From assembly GCA_023614405.1 (NCBI GenBank), contig CM042692.1, positions 118,537,503-118,601,502 of the forward strand: a DNA stretch of 64,000 bases. Direction: 5' to 3'. The notes beneath the pieces were generated by a model. It was not told the DNA's origin. It worked only from the letters and a program-made list of their open reading frames with translations, and did no database searches. The translations under genes were made by a program, and so were the position numbers. The first letter of the stretch is position 1. Each line of letters begins with the position of its first letter. Origin of the DNA: Avena insularis. Taxonomy: Eukaryota > Streptophyta > Magnoliopsida > Poales > Poaceae. This document shows positions 11,813 to 22,488 of the stretch, piece by piece.

Positions 11813-12800
11813 CTCATAGGTTTTGAATTCTGGCTTTGTCGCTGCCATGCTTTTCTGACAGCCACCTTCCTCTTTGTCAACAATATGACAACCGCCACTT
11901 CAACGATACGACAACGGTCGTCTTGCCTGCAAGGCTGACCATCAAGCTGGAGTATACCGCTCAATCTGTGTTACCGTGGGCCTGCGCTGCCTCCACGAGC
12001 TCAACCTAGACATGTGGATGTCATATCCCGACGGTGCACATATGTCCACGCGTATATGCGTGAGGCTCACTTGTAGAGATCATGGACAAATAAATCTAGG
12101 CAACCACCTACAATTATTCACATCTACGGATACTGTAGATTCATGTTCAGGTCGAAGCATGACTTAATCGTGCGTGTTGTTCATTGAACTACTCACACAC
12201 ACACTTTGTAGTCCTGACAAACTGTCTGTTTGTTCCGATACAAAATGGCGTGCTTCAAATCTGTAATAATATTCCTAACTGGACTACAACACAGAGCCAC
12301 AAACTTATACAGTTATACATCACTCCTCTCCCTACAGATTCTTGTCAGCATCCTCTTTCCTTGGTGCATATATTTCTAAATTATTGTATGTACAGTAGTG
12401 CAATAGATCAACTAACTCACAATTTATTGATGTTGTGTGTCTTCTGCTGATGCCCGGTGCCTCCATGGCTGACTGTAGCAGTTTCCATGCAGAATCAGCA
12501 GACCAGAACATCCATGGCGTCACGTTGAGTGAATCTGGCACAGCAGGAGGAATTACTTCCGTTGTCGTAGATGGCTGGGGCGAATGAGCTCACATGGGGT
12601 AGGGGTGGAGGAACACTGATTACTCTGACTCTGTTCTTCGAAGGGCGTTGTCGGGCTAATCGAAGTTGGGCACCTTCAGATGGACTCCACTTCAAGCATC
12701 CTGCTGCCCGCGATGGCGCCGACGCGTCATCGGCAGCACGACACAGTTGTCGGCCATAATCGCTTGCGCCCTTAGCGGCGCCGGAGCTGGAGGAGGGGAT
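11813..12800. other. No recognisable gene
   Basis: Sequence following the LINE target-site duplication. Short open frames exist on both strands (longest 117 codons on the minus strand at 12495-12848) without any recognisable motif. The GC content rises toward the tandem array that follows. Confidence 0.5.
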
Positions 12801-12810
12801 GGGGATCCGC

Positions 12811-14027
12811 CCCGCTCTCCAACGGCTGGTTTCTCTGGGCGACCGCATGGCCTCGCTCTACTCCGCACGCCGGCGTCGCTGGCCGTATAGCGCCGATTTG
12901 GTTTCTGCAATCGAAATCGATTTGGTTTCTACGATTTCCTTGGGAATCTTCTTCAGAGAAGAGGACTATATAAGTGCAGATCGTCTGAGGTTATATATGG
13001 GCGGATTTTCGTAGATCAGGGACAAGAAATCTGGAATCGATTTGGCAAGATTCAGTTCATTACGAGGTAGACGTGCAGGACCGGGGTTGGGATGTCAGCG
13101 CGAGATCTTTTTTCTGTCAAAACAAACGAAGCGCGAAGCGGTAACTTTCGGGTGGCATATGCGGGTTATTATTTCCAAAGTTCAGGGGCAAAACTGTCTT
13201 TTGCGGACATACGATCCATCCCCGCTCTTCAACGGCTGGTTTCTCTAGGTGACCGCATGGCCTCGCTCTGCTCCGCACGCCGGCGCCGCTGGCCGTATAG
13301 CGCCGATTTGGTTTCTGCAATCGAAATCGATTTGGTTTCTACGATTTCCTTGGGAATCTTCTTCAGAGGAGAGGACTATATAAGTGCAGATCGTCTGACG
13401 GCTATATATGGGCGGATTCTTGGACAAGAAATCTGGAATCAATTTGGCAAGATTCAGTTCATTACGAGGTACGCGTGCAGGGCCGGGGTTGGGATGTCAG
13501 CGCGAGATCTTTTTTCTGTCAAAACAAATGAAGCGTGAAGCGGTAACTTCCGGGTGGCATAGGAGGGTTATTATTTCCAAAGTTCAGGGGCAAAACTGTC
13601 TTTTGCAAACGTACGATCCATCCCCACTCTCCAACGGCCGGTTTCTCTGGGCGACCGCATGGCCTCGCTCTGCTCCGCACGCCGGCGCCGCTGGCCGTAT
13701 AGCGTCGATTTTGTTTCTGCAATCGAAATCGATTTGGTTTCTATGATTTTCTTGGGAATCTTCTTCAGAGGAGAGGACTATATAAGTGCAGATCATCTGA
13801 GGGCTATATATGGGCGGATTTTCGTGGACCAGAGGCAAGAAATCTGAAATCGATTTGGCAAGATTCAGTTCATTACAAGGTACGCGTGTAGGGCCGGGGT
13901 TGGGATGTCAGCGCGAGATCTTTTTTCTGTCAAAACAAACGAAGCGCGAAGCGGTAACTTCCGAGTGGCATAGGCGGGTTATTATTTCCAAAGTTCAGGA
14001 GCAAAACTGTCTTTTGCAGACGTACGA
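12811..14027 (+). repeat. Tandem array, three copies of a 402-410 bp unit
   Basis: The anchor AACGGCTGGT / AACGGCCGGT occurs at 12821, 13231 and 13633, giving periods of 410 and 402. Copies are well over 90% alike by eye. Each unit carries the sequence GGACTATATAAG, with TATATAA at 12967-12973, 13377-13383 and 13779-13785, and a downstream ATATATGGGCGGATT. Each also carries GGTTGGGATGTCAGCGCGAG, followed about 100 bases later by GGGGCAAAACTGTCTTTTGC in copies 1 and 2. Open frames run through parts of each unit but shift between copies, so I do not call them genes. The array may be a local satellite seed or duplicated promoter-like DNA; the function is unknown. Confidence 0.9.
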
Positions 14028-14049
14028 AGGACAGAAACCTTACATTCTT

Positions 14050-14157
14050 TATTATTAAGTATAGATTCGAATGTATCTTTATTTAAAATGAGTCTAGATA
14101 TATTAAATCTAGAGAAATTCAAATCAATTATTTCTGAACGAAAGAACAGTATAGATA
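14050..14157. mobile_element. Stowaway-like MITE remnant
   Basis: The right end, TTATTTCTGAACGAAAGAAC before TA, is the reverse complement of a Stowaway terminal repeat. The interior has the usual AT-rich TCTAGATATATT-type sequence. The left terminal repeat is not recognisable. Confidence 0.45.
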
Positions 14158-14270
14158 CTATGGCATCTGTCTTTCACAACATGAGCATGAAATTGGTATT
14201 TCTTACAGCCGGCCGTACGGAGGTAGCATTGTGTGTGCTGAAATCCTTTATGTGATGAATTTAACTAGTA

Positions 14271-14409
14271 CTCCCTTCGTCTGTATGATTTAGATTTATT
14301 TAGATTCGCAGGTATCTAAATATATTTTAGTGTATTTCGCAAAAAAAAAATATAGTGTGTAGATACATTTGAATCTATACAAAGTCAAGTCAGTTATTTC
14401 TAGAGAGAG
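14271..14409 (+). mobile_element. Stowaway MITE
   Basis: It starts CTCCCTTCGTCTGTATGA after TA (14269-14270) and ends TTATTTCTAGAGAGAG before TA (14410-14411). The 139-base length, AT-rich core and TA duplication all fit Stowaway. The terminal repeats have diverged, so it is an old copy. Confidence 0.7.
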
Positions 14410-15082
14410 TACTATATTATATATCCCTTAGAAAGAGAGAAGAAGTCCAGACGTGATTGCGCTCAGATGAGTTTCGTCCTCTGCCCGTTCCTATTTTTTT
14501 TTAAGTAACCATATATTTTATGAGACAATTCAGAGATTACATATATGATTAATACCGAAGACAAACATACTTATTAAGCAACTTTGCACAAAAAATTCTG
14601 CAAGTAAAATTATAATTCCATTATTGGAGAAATTTGTGCCTCGTCGAACTGTCGTCCATCGTCCTCCACCGCCATGATGGTAGTGTCGAAAAAGAGACGA
14701 TCAACTGCCATACATAAATCTGAGAGAGCACCATCGCATTAAAAATGTTTTTTGAGCCGATGAACTGAATCGTCGCATGTGACGAGGCGGAGACTTTGTG
14801 GCACGTCGACCGGAATCTTCCCAGTGGTAACCTAATCATAACACCTCCGACGCAGTCGGAAAAAGAGAAACGTCGTCACATGCCGTCTTCCACGCGCAAT
14901 TGCAAGACACCGAATACAACTGCAGCAGCCGGCGGCGCAACCACGAGAGTGCCGAACACCGACAACGGGACACGAATCTCACCGGATCTCACCGTTGCTA
15001 GTACTAGTTCGGAATTGGGGCCCTTGGTTTCAAGGGTCCGGGGCGGCCGCCCCTCCTGCTCTCCTTCAGGGCCGGCCCTGCA

Positions 15083-16867
15083 ATGGCACTGGCACTGGCA
15101 CCGCATCTCTCGCGCGCGTTCCGCACCGTCCCCTCCCCCTCCGCCGCCGCCACCGCACTCCTCGCATCGGCGTCGCCTCTCCCGTTGCGCCAATTCCTCC
15201 AGCTCCACGCGCATCTGCTCCGCACTGGCGTCCTCGTCCTCGCCCCCGCCCCCGCCTCCGCCTTCCTTTCCCTCGCAGCAGCCTCCCTCCCCTCACTTCG
15301 CGCGCTCGCCGTCCTCCACCAGCACCTTACCCCGGCGTCCGCTCCTTCCACCTTCTGTTGCAACTCTATCCTCCGCTCCCTCTCAGAGTCGGATGGCCTC
15401 AGTTTCCTCCGCCACATGCGCTCCGTCGGCCGCCGCGGGAACGCCTTCTCCCTAGCTATCCTCCTCAAGCCCTGCTGCATCCCAGCTCACGCGCGCCAGC
15501 TTCACGCCAACGTGGTGGCCGAGGGGCACCTCCAGGACGCACTTCTGGCCACCTCCCTGATGCGGTCCTATACTAACTGTGGTGCCGGGGAGAGCGCGTG
15601 TAAGGTGTTTGATGAAATGCTGGTGAAGGACACGGTCGCCTGGAACGTTCTGATCAGTTGCTACGCGAGGAACAAGAGGACAAAGGATGCACTGAAGCTA
15701 TTTGATGAGATGAGGAGAAGTGAGAGTGAGGCAGAGCCGGATGAGGTCACCTGCATTCTACTCCTCCAGGCATGCACGAGCCTGGGCGCCCTTGATTTTG
15801 GGGAGCAGATATGGGAATATGCGATGGAACATGGTTATGGGGGCAAACTGAAGGTGCGCAACTCGTTGATCACTATGTACACGAGGTGTGGGTGTGTGCA
15901 GAAGGCGTATGAGGTATTCTGTGGAACTCCTCGGAAAACTGTGGTCACATGGAGCGCTATGATCTCAGGGTTGGCAGCAAATGGTTTCGGGAAAGATGCA
16001 ATATCCGCATTTGAGGAGATGAGTAAAGCAGGTGTTGCTCCGGACGCACAGACTTTTACTGGTGTGCTCTCTGCATGTAGCCATAGTGGGTTGGTTGATG
16101 AGGGTTTCAGGTTTTTTGATATGATGTGCTATGAGTATCAGATGATGCCAAATGTTCGCCACTATGGGTGCATTGTTGACCTAATGGGCCGTGCTGGCTT
16201 GCTTGATGAGGCATACATGCTTGTGGTGAAAGAGATGAGGGTTGCACCAGATGCAACGATTTGGCGAACTCTTCTTGGTGCATGCCGAATTCATGGTCAT
16301 GTTGATCTTGGAGAGAAAGTCATCAGTCATCTAATTGAACTGAAAGCACAGCAAGCTGGGGATTATGTTCTACTGCTGAACACCTATGCAGCCGTTGGAG
16401 ATTGGACAAAGGTAGCAGAAATCAGGAAGTTGATGAAGGAGAATGGGATCCAAACCACTCCTGGCTGCACAACAGTAGAGCTTAACAGTGAGCTCCATGA
16501 GTTTATTGCAGGTGATGATTCACATCCAAGAAAGACAGAGATTTATGGAAAGCTCGATGAGATAAACAGACATTTAAGAATAGCTGGTTATGTTCCAAAT
16601 GTGTCATCTGAGTTGCATGATTTGGATTCAGAGGGTAAGGAATGTACCCTCACCTGTCACAGTGAAAAGCTGGCAATCGCTTTTGCTCTTCTTGTGATGC
16701 CACAACGTAGACCAATAAGACTGGCAAAGAATCTTCGTGTTTGTGTAGACTGCCACAATTTCACGAAGATGTTTTCTAGTGTTTATAACCGATCAGTGAT
16801 TGTAAGAGACAGAACTCGATTCCATCATTTCGAGGGAGGACAGTGTTCATGCAATGATTATTGGTAG
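15083..16867 (+). CDS. DYW-class pentatricopeptide repeat protein
   Basis: An intact, intronless 594-codon gene. PPR proteins of the PLS-DYW class bind specific organellar transcripts, and the DYW domain acts as the cytidine deaminase of C-to-U editing. The first 20-30 residues are Ala/Arg-rich without acidic residues, suggesting import into mitochondria or plastids. PPR motifs fill the middle (VFDEM, WNVLISCYARN, GVLSACSHSGLVDEG, VDLMGRAGLLDEA). E-type motifs follow, then the DYW region from about residue 455: PG box, H526 and E528 of the HSE zinc/catalytic motif, C554-x2-C557-H558, H581/H582 and the terminal CSCNDYW with C588 and C590. All deaminase ligands are present. The start follows a GC-rich leader, and GC content falls along the gene as in many grass genes. 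It resembles the Arabidopsis At3g47530 group, but that orthology is only a guess. Confidence 0.95.
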   Translation: MALALAPHLSRAFRTVPSPSAAATALLASASPLPLRQFLQLHAHLLRTGVLVLAPAPASAFLSLAAASLPSLRALAVLHQHLTPASAPSTFCCNSILRSLSESDGLSFLRHMRSVGRRGNAFSLAILLKPCCIPAHARQLHANVVAEGHLQDALLATSLMRSYTNCGAGESACKVFDEMLVKDTVAWNVLISCYARNKRTKDALKLFDEMRRSESEAEPDEVTCILLLQACTSLGALDFGEQIWEYAMEHGYGGKLKVRNSLITMYTRCGCVQKAYEVFCGTPRKTVVTWSAMISGLAANGFGKDAISAFEEMSKAGVAPDAQTFTGVLSACSHSGLVDEGFRFFDMMCYEYQMMPNVRHYGCIVDLMGRAGLLDEAYMLVVKEMRVAPDATIWRTLLGACRIHGHVDLGEKVISHLIELKAQQAGDYVLLLNTYAAVGDWTKVAEIRKLMKENGIQTTPGCTTVELNSELHEFIAGDDSHPRKTEIYGKLDEINRHLRIAGYVPNVSSELHDLDSEGKECTLTCHSEKLAIAFALLVMPQRRPIRLAKNLRVCVDCHNFTKMFSSVYNRSVIVRDRTRFHHFEGGQCSCNDYW

Positions 16868-19371
16868 ATGGTAGACTATTATTGCTTCTCTGTTGCATTA
16901 ATTGACGACAGATGCCAAAGATTTAAATTGTTCACACACATTTGGATGTCAGCAACCTCAAATACTGAAACTGACAGTCTTGATACCAAATGACCTACAC
17001 AGTGATGCCAAAAAGTTTTCAGATGTGATACGGCAATTTTCAGGCATTCTACTATCAGGGCGTACAGACCTGATTTGAGAGAGAAAAAATGACTGTGAGA
17101 TAAGTTCTTCCATATTGAATGCAGCCACATCTGTATGCAGGGTCTTCCTCGAACAGCTTATAATAAGTGTGTTGTGTTGGGCTGTTGGCATGTCATAGAG
17201 AATACACTTGGCTAAAAGCATAACATTTACGGATGATTGATCATGACATTTTTCTTGTTAGTCTGTCACATCAGGTTCGGGTGAGTGACAAGCACTCGCA
17301 CACTGTGGTTAGAAGCATAATCAGTAAGTAATCTACACTACGTTGTATTTTCTGCGTGTGTGGATCTCTTAGCAGATAACAATGGCTAATAACCTGTATA
17401 AGTCTGAGAAATTTGACCAAGTATGGCTACTTAAGTAAACCTCCATGTCAGATGTTCGAGGACCATTGACATTATATGTATCAGAATGGCATATTGGTGA
17501 GATACGATGTGCACAATTACAGCCATCTGAACAAATCGGCACATGGCTTTCTGGTCCTTCATAAATTGTACTTTCAACAACACCACAAACCCAAGTATGC
17601 TCCTGCATTTTCCTAAGAGGGCGAATTGGCACCTGAATATTTTGCTTTGATTGAGAAGTCACCCAGGGGCTAGAACCATGGATGGTGGACTAGCCAGCCT
17701 GGGCTCACACCCTCACTCCTCAATTAATTCCCTGTTGCCTCCTCGGTATCCATGGTAATATTTCTTATCTAGCGGTATATGTTCCGTCTTGAGTGAAATG
17801 ATTATATTTTACATGTTTCCAATGCTTCCAGTTCTCAAGTGTCCAGTGTACACATGACACATTGTAAGCTAATGTATCTGCTCACAATCCTAGCATGATA
17901 AATTATATGTGATGTTTATGATCAAAATTTTGTACGTTGTAAAACAAATGTAAGTATTGATCATTTCCAAAAAAAAAAAATGTATTTAGTGATACTCATA
18001 CATTTAGAACTAGTATCTCTGAAATCAGAATTTACTTGTGTTGCCCTTGTATGAAATTCTGTCAACAATAATTTACATATCCATTCTCCACTGCACTTGA
18101 CACTGGATTACTTCTCAAGGAAATCAATTCAGCAACTCTACATTTACTTCGTGTGCAAGTGAATTTATTCTGCTCCGAGGTTGGCTTGTACGCATATATC
18201 CTGTCTATATATATATATATATTAGGGATATTATAACTGAGTCAAACATGAGGCCTCTCATGACTTCACAGTTTTCGGCCGTTGGATCAAGCTACCAGTA
18301 GTTTTTCGGCCGTTAGATCTAAGACCATGCCGCGGTGGGCTGATTATCCCTGAGGGAATCTACTCTGCATGTCAATTCGGCCTACTGTGGTTAATTGGAC
18401 CAGAAATACCCGCAAAAGCCCATAAGCTGCAAGCCAGGCCGAACTCATCTTACCACCACGGGCAAACCCAGTTCCCTTCTCGATTCCTTGTGAGAAAAAA
18501 AGGAAAAAAATATGACAGGAAATGATTGGGGATGGTATATATACTTATTAGTTTTGATATTTCTACATATTTTCCTAGATTGACTAACCATTAGAAACGC
18601 AGCGACTTGTACTTACTCTTGTTTATAGTTCTGGAGAATTGTGGAGTTTCGAGAAGGAAATTTGTCTTTGCATGGAATTAATAAAACTCCTGTTACCTGT
18701 TTCTGCACATTGTGCATAGGACGGAAATTATTCTCGTGTTTCTAAATCCTGTTCATAGTTTTGTCTTTGGCCGAACATGGTTTTATATAACGAGTTCACT
18801 TTCTTCGGTAGCTCCCAGACCTCGTTCGTTGATGAATTCATGGTTGTTGATGTGATGCCTGAACGCTTCTCAGTCAGATAGCAGGAATATGTAGCATCCT
18901 TTTTTTTTGGCGAGGAAGTAGGAATGGTGGGTCGTGTGTGTAGGCACCCTTGCCGTTTTGCAAACCTCATGATTGTTTACTACCCGGTCTCCTTCGATGT
19001 TTGAAGTCTGGACACCACTGGCTCAAAGTCTGAACACAAAGCTAACTCAGTGTTTGGTATGATATTGTGACACGTATGTTTCATGTTGTCCTCTCTAGTC
19101 ATCTAGGATATGTGCTGGAATATCCCCTTGTAGGTTCCTCTGATGTGTCACGAAGTCCTGATTTGCTCCCCATCAGTGACCATTCCTTCCTCGACTAAAA
19201 CATGTGTCCTTTGTTTATTAATATAAGAAAAAAATCGTCCTAGTGTTCTTCTGCACCCCAATAATTTTAGTTAAGTTGTACTGTATCTTGATCAAGCTGA
19301 TTTAACTTCATTTTGTGAGGCCGAGTAGCTGTTGCCGTTGTGATCTGAGAAAGTTCTCACTTAACCTAATT
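16868..19371. other. Intergenic sequence downstream of the PPR gene
   Basis: No gene is supportable. It contains an A11 run near 17970, a (TA)n microsatellite at about 18206-18223, and a short direct repeat of TTTTCGGCCGTT around 18270-18315. Open frames are short and without recognisable motifs. The first few hundred bases may be the 3' UTR of the PPR gene. Confidence 0.5.
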
Positions 19372-19380
19372 CATCTTCGA

Positions 19381-21674
19381 GTTTTTTTTTTTCAAGGATA
19401 CACCCTGGGAGGTGTACCAAACGCATAGAAGAAGCTGCCGACGACAGTTACAACACTACAGAGCAGCACGCCACGGCTACCAACAGAGGGGTGGTAGCTC
19501 CCCAAACACCTAAGCCTACTCTCCCTCTACCAACAAGTTCACCGGCTCCGGAAAGCCAAACACCTCTGACCGGAACAGCCTAGCTAAGCGCCACTGCTGA
19601 AAATCACCCCGGATCTTTGACTTGATGGTCGCCACCGCAGGGCATACGCCGTAAAACACAACATTGTTTCGGTGTCTCCAGATGCTCCAGAAGACCAGGA
19701 TGATGGCCGTCCAGAGGTCGCGTTGGTGTGTCTTCGCGCACGGTCTCGTCGTCCACCAGAGTAGCAGGTCAGTGTCCGCAGAGGGCACCCACTGAGGTCT
19801 ATCCCACCGCAGCAGCGCCCAAGCCCATACTTCCCGGGCCACCACACATCCAATTAGAATGTGCTGGATTCTCTCCGGCTCCTGATCATAGAGCGGGCAC
19901 TTGGGCGGTCATGGTAACTGGCGTCGCTCCAACCGCTCAGCCGTCTAACATCGGTCCCTCGAGGCCAGCCACGCGAAGAACTTGCACCCATGCGGGGCGC
20001 GCGAACGCTAAATCTGGGTGACAACCGGGACTCGGGTGGTGCCCGCAAAGAAGGCTCTGTATGCCGACTTTGCCGAGTATACCCCATCATGCGACCACCT
20101 CTAGGTCAACACATCCTCGCGCTCCGGGTCGAGCCTAATCCCAGCAAGCGCATGCCACAGGAGGAAGAATTCGGGAACAACCGCTTCCCCTAGGTCTGGA
20201 CCATAGTCCCTCAGCCAAGTCCCGTCCAACCCCTCTCGGACTGAACGGGTTCTCACCTTGCTCAGGGGGACCATTGTGAGGAGGTTCAGGACGATCTCCT
20301 CGACCCGGTGGCCATGAATCCACCGGTCCTGCCATAACCTAGCTCGATCCCCGTTGCCTAGAGTGTAGCAAGTGGCACCGTGGAAGAGCTCCATAGACTG
20401 CCGCGGAATCCCAGGTCAAACTCCGCCCACGGCTTATCCGGGTCCACTCTTTGCAGCCACGCCCACTTGCACCTCAGCGAGAAGTTCATCAGGTGGAGGT
20501 TGGGAATGCCAAGGCCGCCGAACTCCTTCAGCGAACACACCTTCTCCCACACGACTAGGCAATGACCACCTTTCGCCTCCCTACGACCCCTCCAAAGGAA
20601 AGCCCGGACAATCTTGTGGAAGGCCACCAGGGTCTAGGGGGAACATCCAGCGACATGATAGAGTGGACCGGGATGGCTGAGAGCGTGGTCTTCACTAGGG
20701 TGGTACGGCCTCCCCTGTTCATGAGCCCCGCGCACCATGGTTGCAGCCTGTTAGCCGCATTGTCCACCACAAAATACAGCTGCGCCTTCGTAGGCTTACG
20801 TAGGCCCAGCGGCAGGCCCAGGTACCTACATGGAAAGCTACCGATCTGGCACCCCAGGATGTCTCGCGCCAGCTCCACCTGCTCCGGAGAGCATCCAATC
20901 GGGTGAACCGAACATTTCGCCAGGTTGGTGCGCAGGCCAGAGGCCCCTCCAAAATCCGACACGCTCGCCGCACAAGTGTGGAGATCCAAGGGGCGGGGCA
21001 CACAAAGGTAATGACATCATCCGTGTACATGGAGGTGCGGTGTCGCAACCCACTGGTCGCCATCTCCGAAAGGAGCCCCTCGGCCGCCGCTCGCTCAAAG
21101 AGCCTATGCAACACGTCCATCACCGTGTCAAAGAGAAGTGGGGAGAGCGGATCTCCCTGCGTCAGCCCCCTCTGGCTATAGATCACCACTCCAGGGGAGC
21201 CGTTCACCAGGACCCGTGTCGATGCCGAGCTAAGCAAGCCACAGATCATGTCGATCCACCTCTCTCCAAAGCCAAGCTTGGCCAAGACCTCAAGCAGAAA
21301 AGCCCAATCCACGGTGTCAAAAGCCTTGGTGATGTCCAGCTTCAGCATGATCATCGCCATTTTAAGCCTGTGTAGCTTCTTAGCCGTGCCTTGCACAAGC
21401 TGGAAGTTATCGTGGATGCACCGACCCCTGATAAAAGCACTCTGATGAGGGCCCACCAGCTGTGGCATCCTAGGTGCTAGGCACACCAACAACGCTTTAG
21501 CCATGAGCTTTGCCACACTATGAATCAGACTAGTGGGGCGAAAATCCTTGACTTCCACTGCCTCAACATGCTTCGGGAGAAGAGTGATCAGCGCCTGGTT
21601 CGTCGTGTGACCCCCGCGAGTCCCCCTCCCATAGCGACTGGAATGCCTCCATCACATCCTCTTTGACAATCCGC
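19381..21674 (-). mobile_element. 5'-truncated LINE, minus strand
   Basis: The element is flanked by a direct repeat CATCTTCGA at 19372-19380 and 21675-21683. On the minus strand it ends in an A tail (T run 19382-19392 on the plus strand). It lacks ORF1 and the endonuclease and starts within the upstream part of the reverse transcriptase, the usual result of incomplete target-primed reverse transcription. It differs in sequence from the LINE at 5-12 kb and represents a different L1 lineage. Confidence 0.85.
19513..21674 (-). pseudogene. LINE reverse transcriptase and zf-RVT remnant
   Basis: Read on the minus strand from 21674. The RT begins near VKDFRPTSLIHSVAKLM (about 21555) and continues through LKLDITKAFDTV and GLTQGDPLSPLLF. 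The catalytic box reads YTDD instead of YADD near 21030; the two aspartates remain. A frame change near 21000 leads to GLRTNLAKCSVHPIG, a further frame covers about 20358-20627, and the C-terminal part (19513-20394) holds the RNase-H-like/zf-RVT tail ending at a stop just upstream of the A tail. Several indels prevent a continuous protein. Confidence 0.8.
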
Positions 21675-21710
21675 CATCTTCGACTTTTAAACAATTAGCC
21701 TCGGTATATG

Positions 21711-21848
21711 AACAGTGTTAGAATTAATTAATACACAGAGTACCGGAGTAAATGTTTAGCTCTTGCAGTTACCTTAAGCATAGATAAGAAGATGCAAGAA
21801 GAAAATGTCACATCCAATACCCTCATCGTCAACAACAGTGTTAGAATT
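21711..21848 (+). repeat. 15-bp direct repeat pair between two LINEs
   Basis: AACAGTGTTAGAATT is present at 21711-21725 and again at 21834-21848, at the upstream edge of the LINE fragment that follows. It might be a duplicated target or a local duplication; the intervening 108 bases show no transposon ends. Confidence 0.6.
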
Positions 21849-22320
21849 TGGTGGTTGGCCAAATTGTGGATTGTGCCCATATGTAAGCAATCCATGGAAT
21901 CGATCACCCACATTTTCGTCAAGTGCCGCTACACCATTCGGATTTGGGAATACATTAAAGCATGGTTAGGACTCTATGCCATCCACCCCTCGCAATGGAC
22001 AGGTCTCGCTATCAAGAGTTGGTGGTCCATGCTCTTGGAAGGACCGATCCCAAACCGTAAGGCCATGGCGTCACTCTGCTCACTTCAATGGGAATTTGGA
22101 ACGAGCGAGATGCGCGGGTCTTCCACAACAAATCCGCGCCACAAATTGTAATTTTAGGTAAGGTTAAGAAGGAAGCCCGCTTGTGGGTTATCGCGGGCGC
22201 AAAGCGCTTGGGTGAACATATGCCGAGAGAGTAGATTGTTGTAACCTTGAAACTATTTACTTTCTTTTAAACTCCTTAATTAATCGACTAAGGCAAAGCT
22301 TTTGCCCCCTTTAAAAAAAG
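21849..22320 (+). mobile_element. 3' end fragment of a LINE related to the 5-12 kb element
   Basis: From about 21849 the sequence aligns with the 3' end of the full-length LINE: TTGGCCAAATTGTGGATTGT corresponds to the zf-RVT segment near 11325. The following TESISHLL-like and RIW-x-Y-x-K-x-WLGL blocks match, as do the LWVIAGAKRLGE-type C-terminus (shifted frame), the GGCAAAGCTTTTGCCCC sequence before the tail and a short A tail (22313-22319). The 5' boundary is uncertain by a few dozen bases and no clear target-site duplication was found. Confidence 0.8.
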
Positions 22321-22488
22321 TGAAGAAACAAATGACGCAACTTGCAGCCTGAGACATAGTGGGCGTGTTTGGTTGCTCGGTGTCGTTTTGGCCCAACAGT
22401 GCAAGTTGCATGCATGGAGACTGCACGCGGGGATCAGGCTCTGGGCCAAAATCTCCCCCTTATTTGGTAGCCCGTATTGACACTATTA

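Noticed and set aside
13042..14058. Open frames of 68-148 codons repeated in each unit of the tandem array
   Set aside because: The frames shift between units and the length is set by the repeat; no consistent start or domain is seen. They may simply reflect sequence similarity of the units.
15004..15480. Minus-strand and alternative-frame open frames over the start of the PPR gene
   Set aside because: They are Arg/Ala-rich low-complexity shadows of the very GC-rich 5' part of the PPR gene.
21726..21833. Small insertion bounded by the 15-bp direct repeat AACAGTGTTAGAATT
   Set aside because: The enclosed 108 bases have no A tail, terminal inverted repeats or other transposon ends, so calling it a transposon is not justified.
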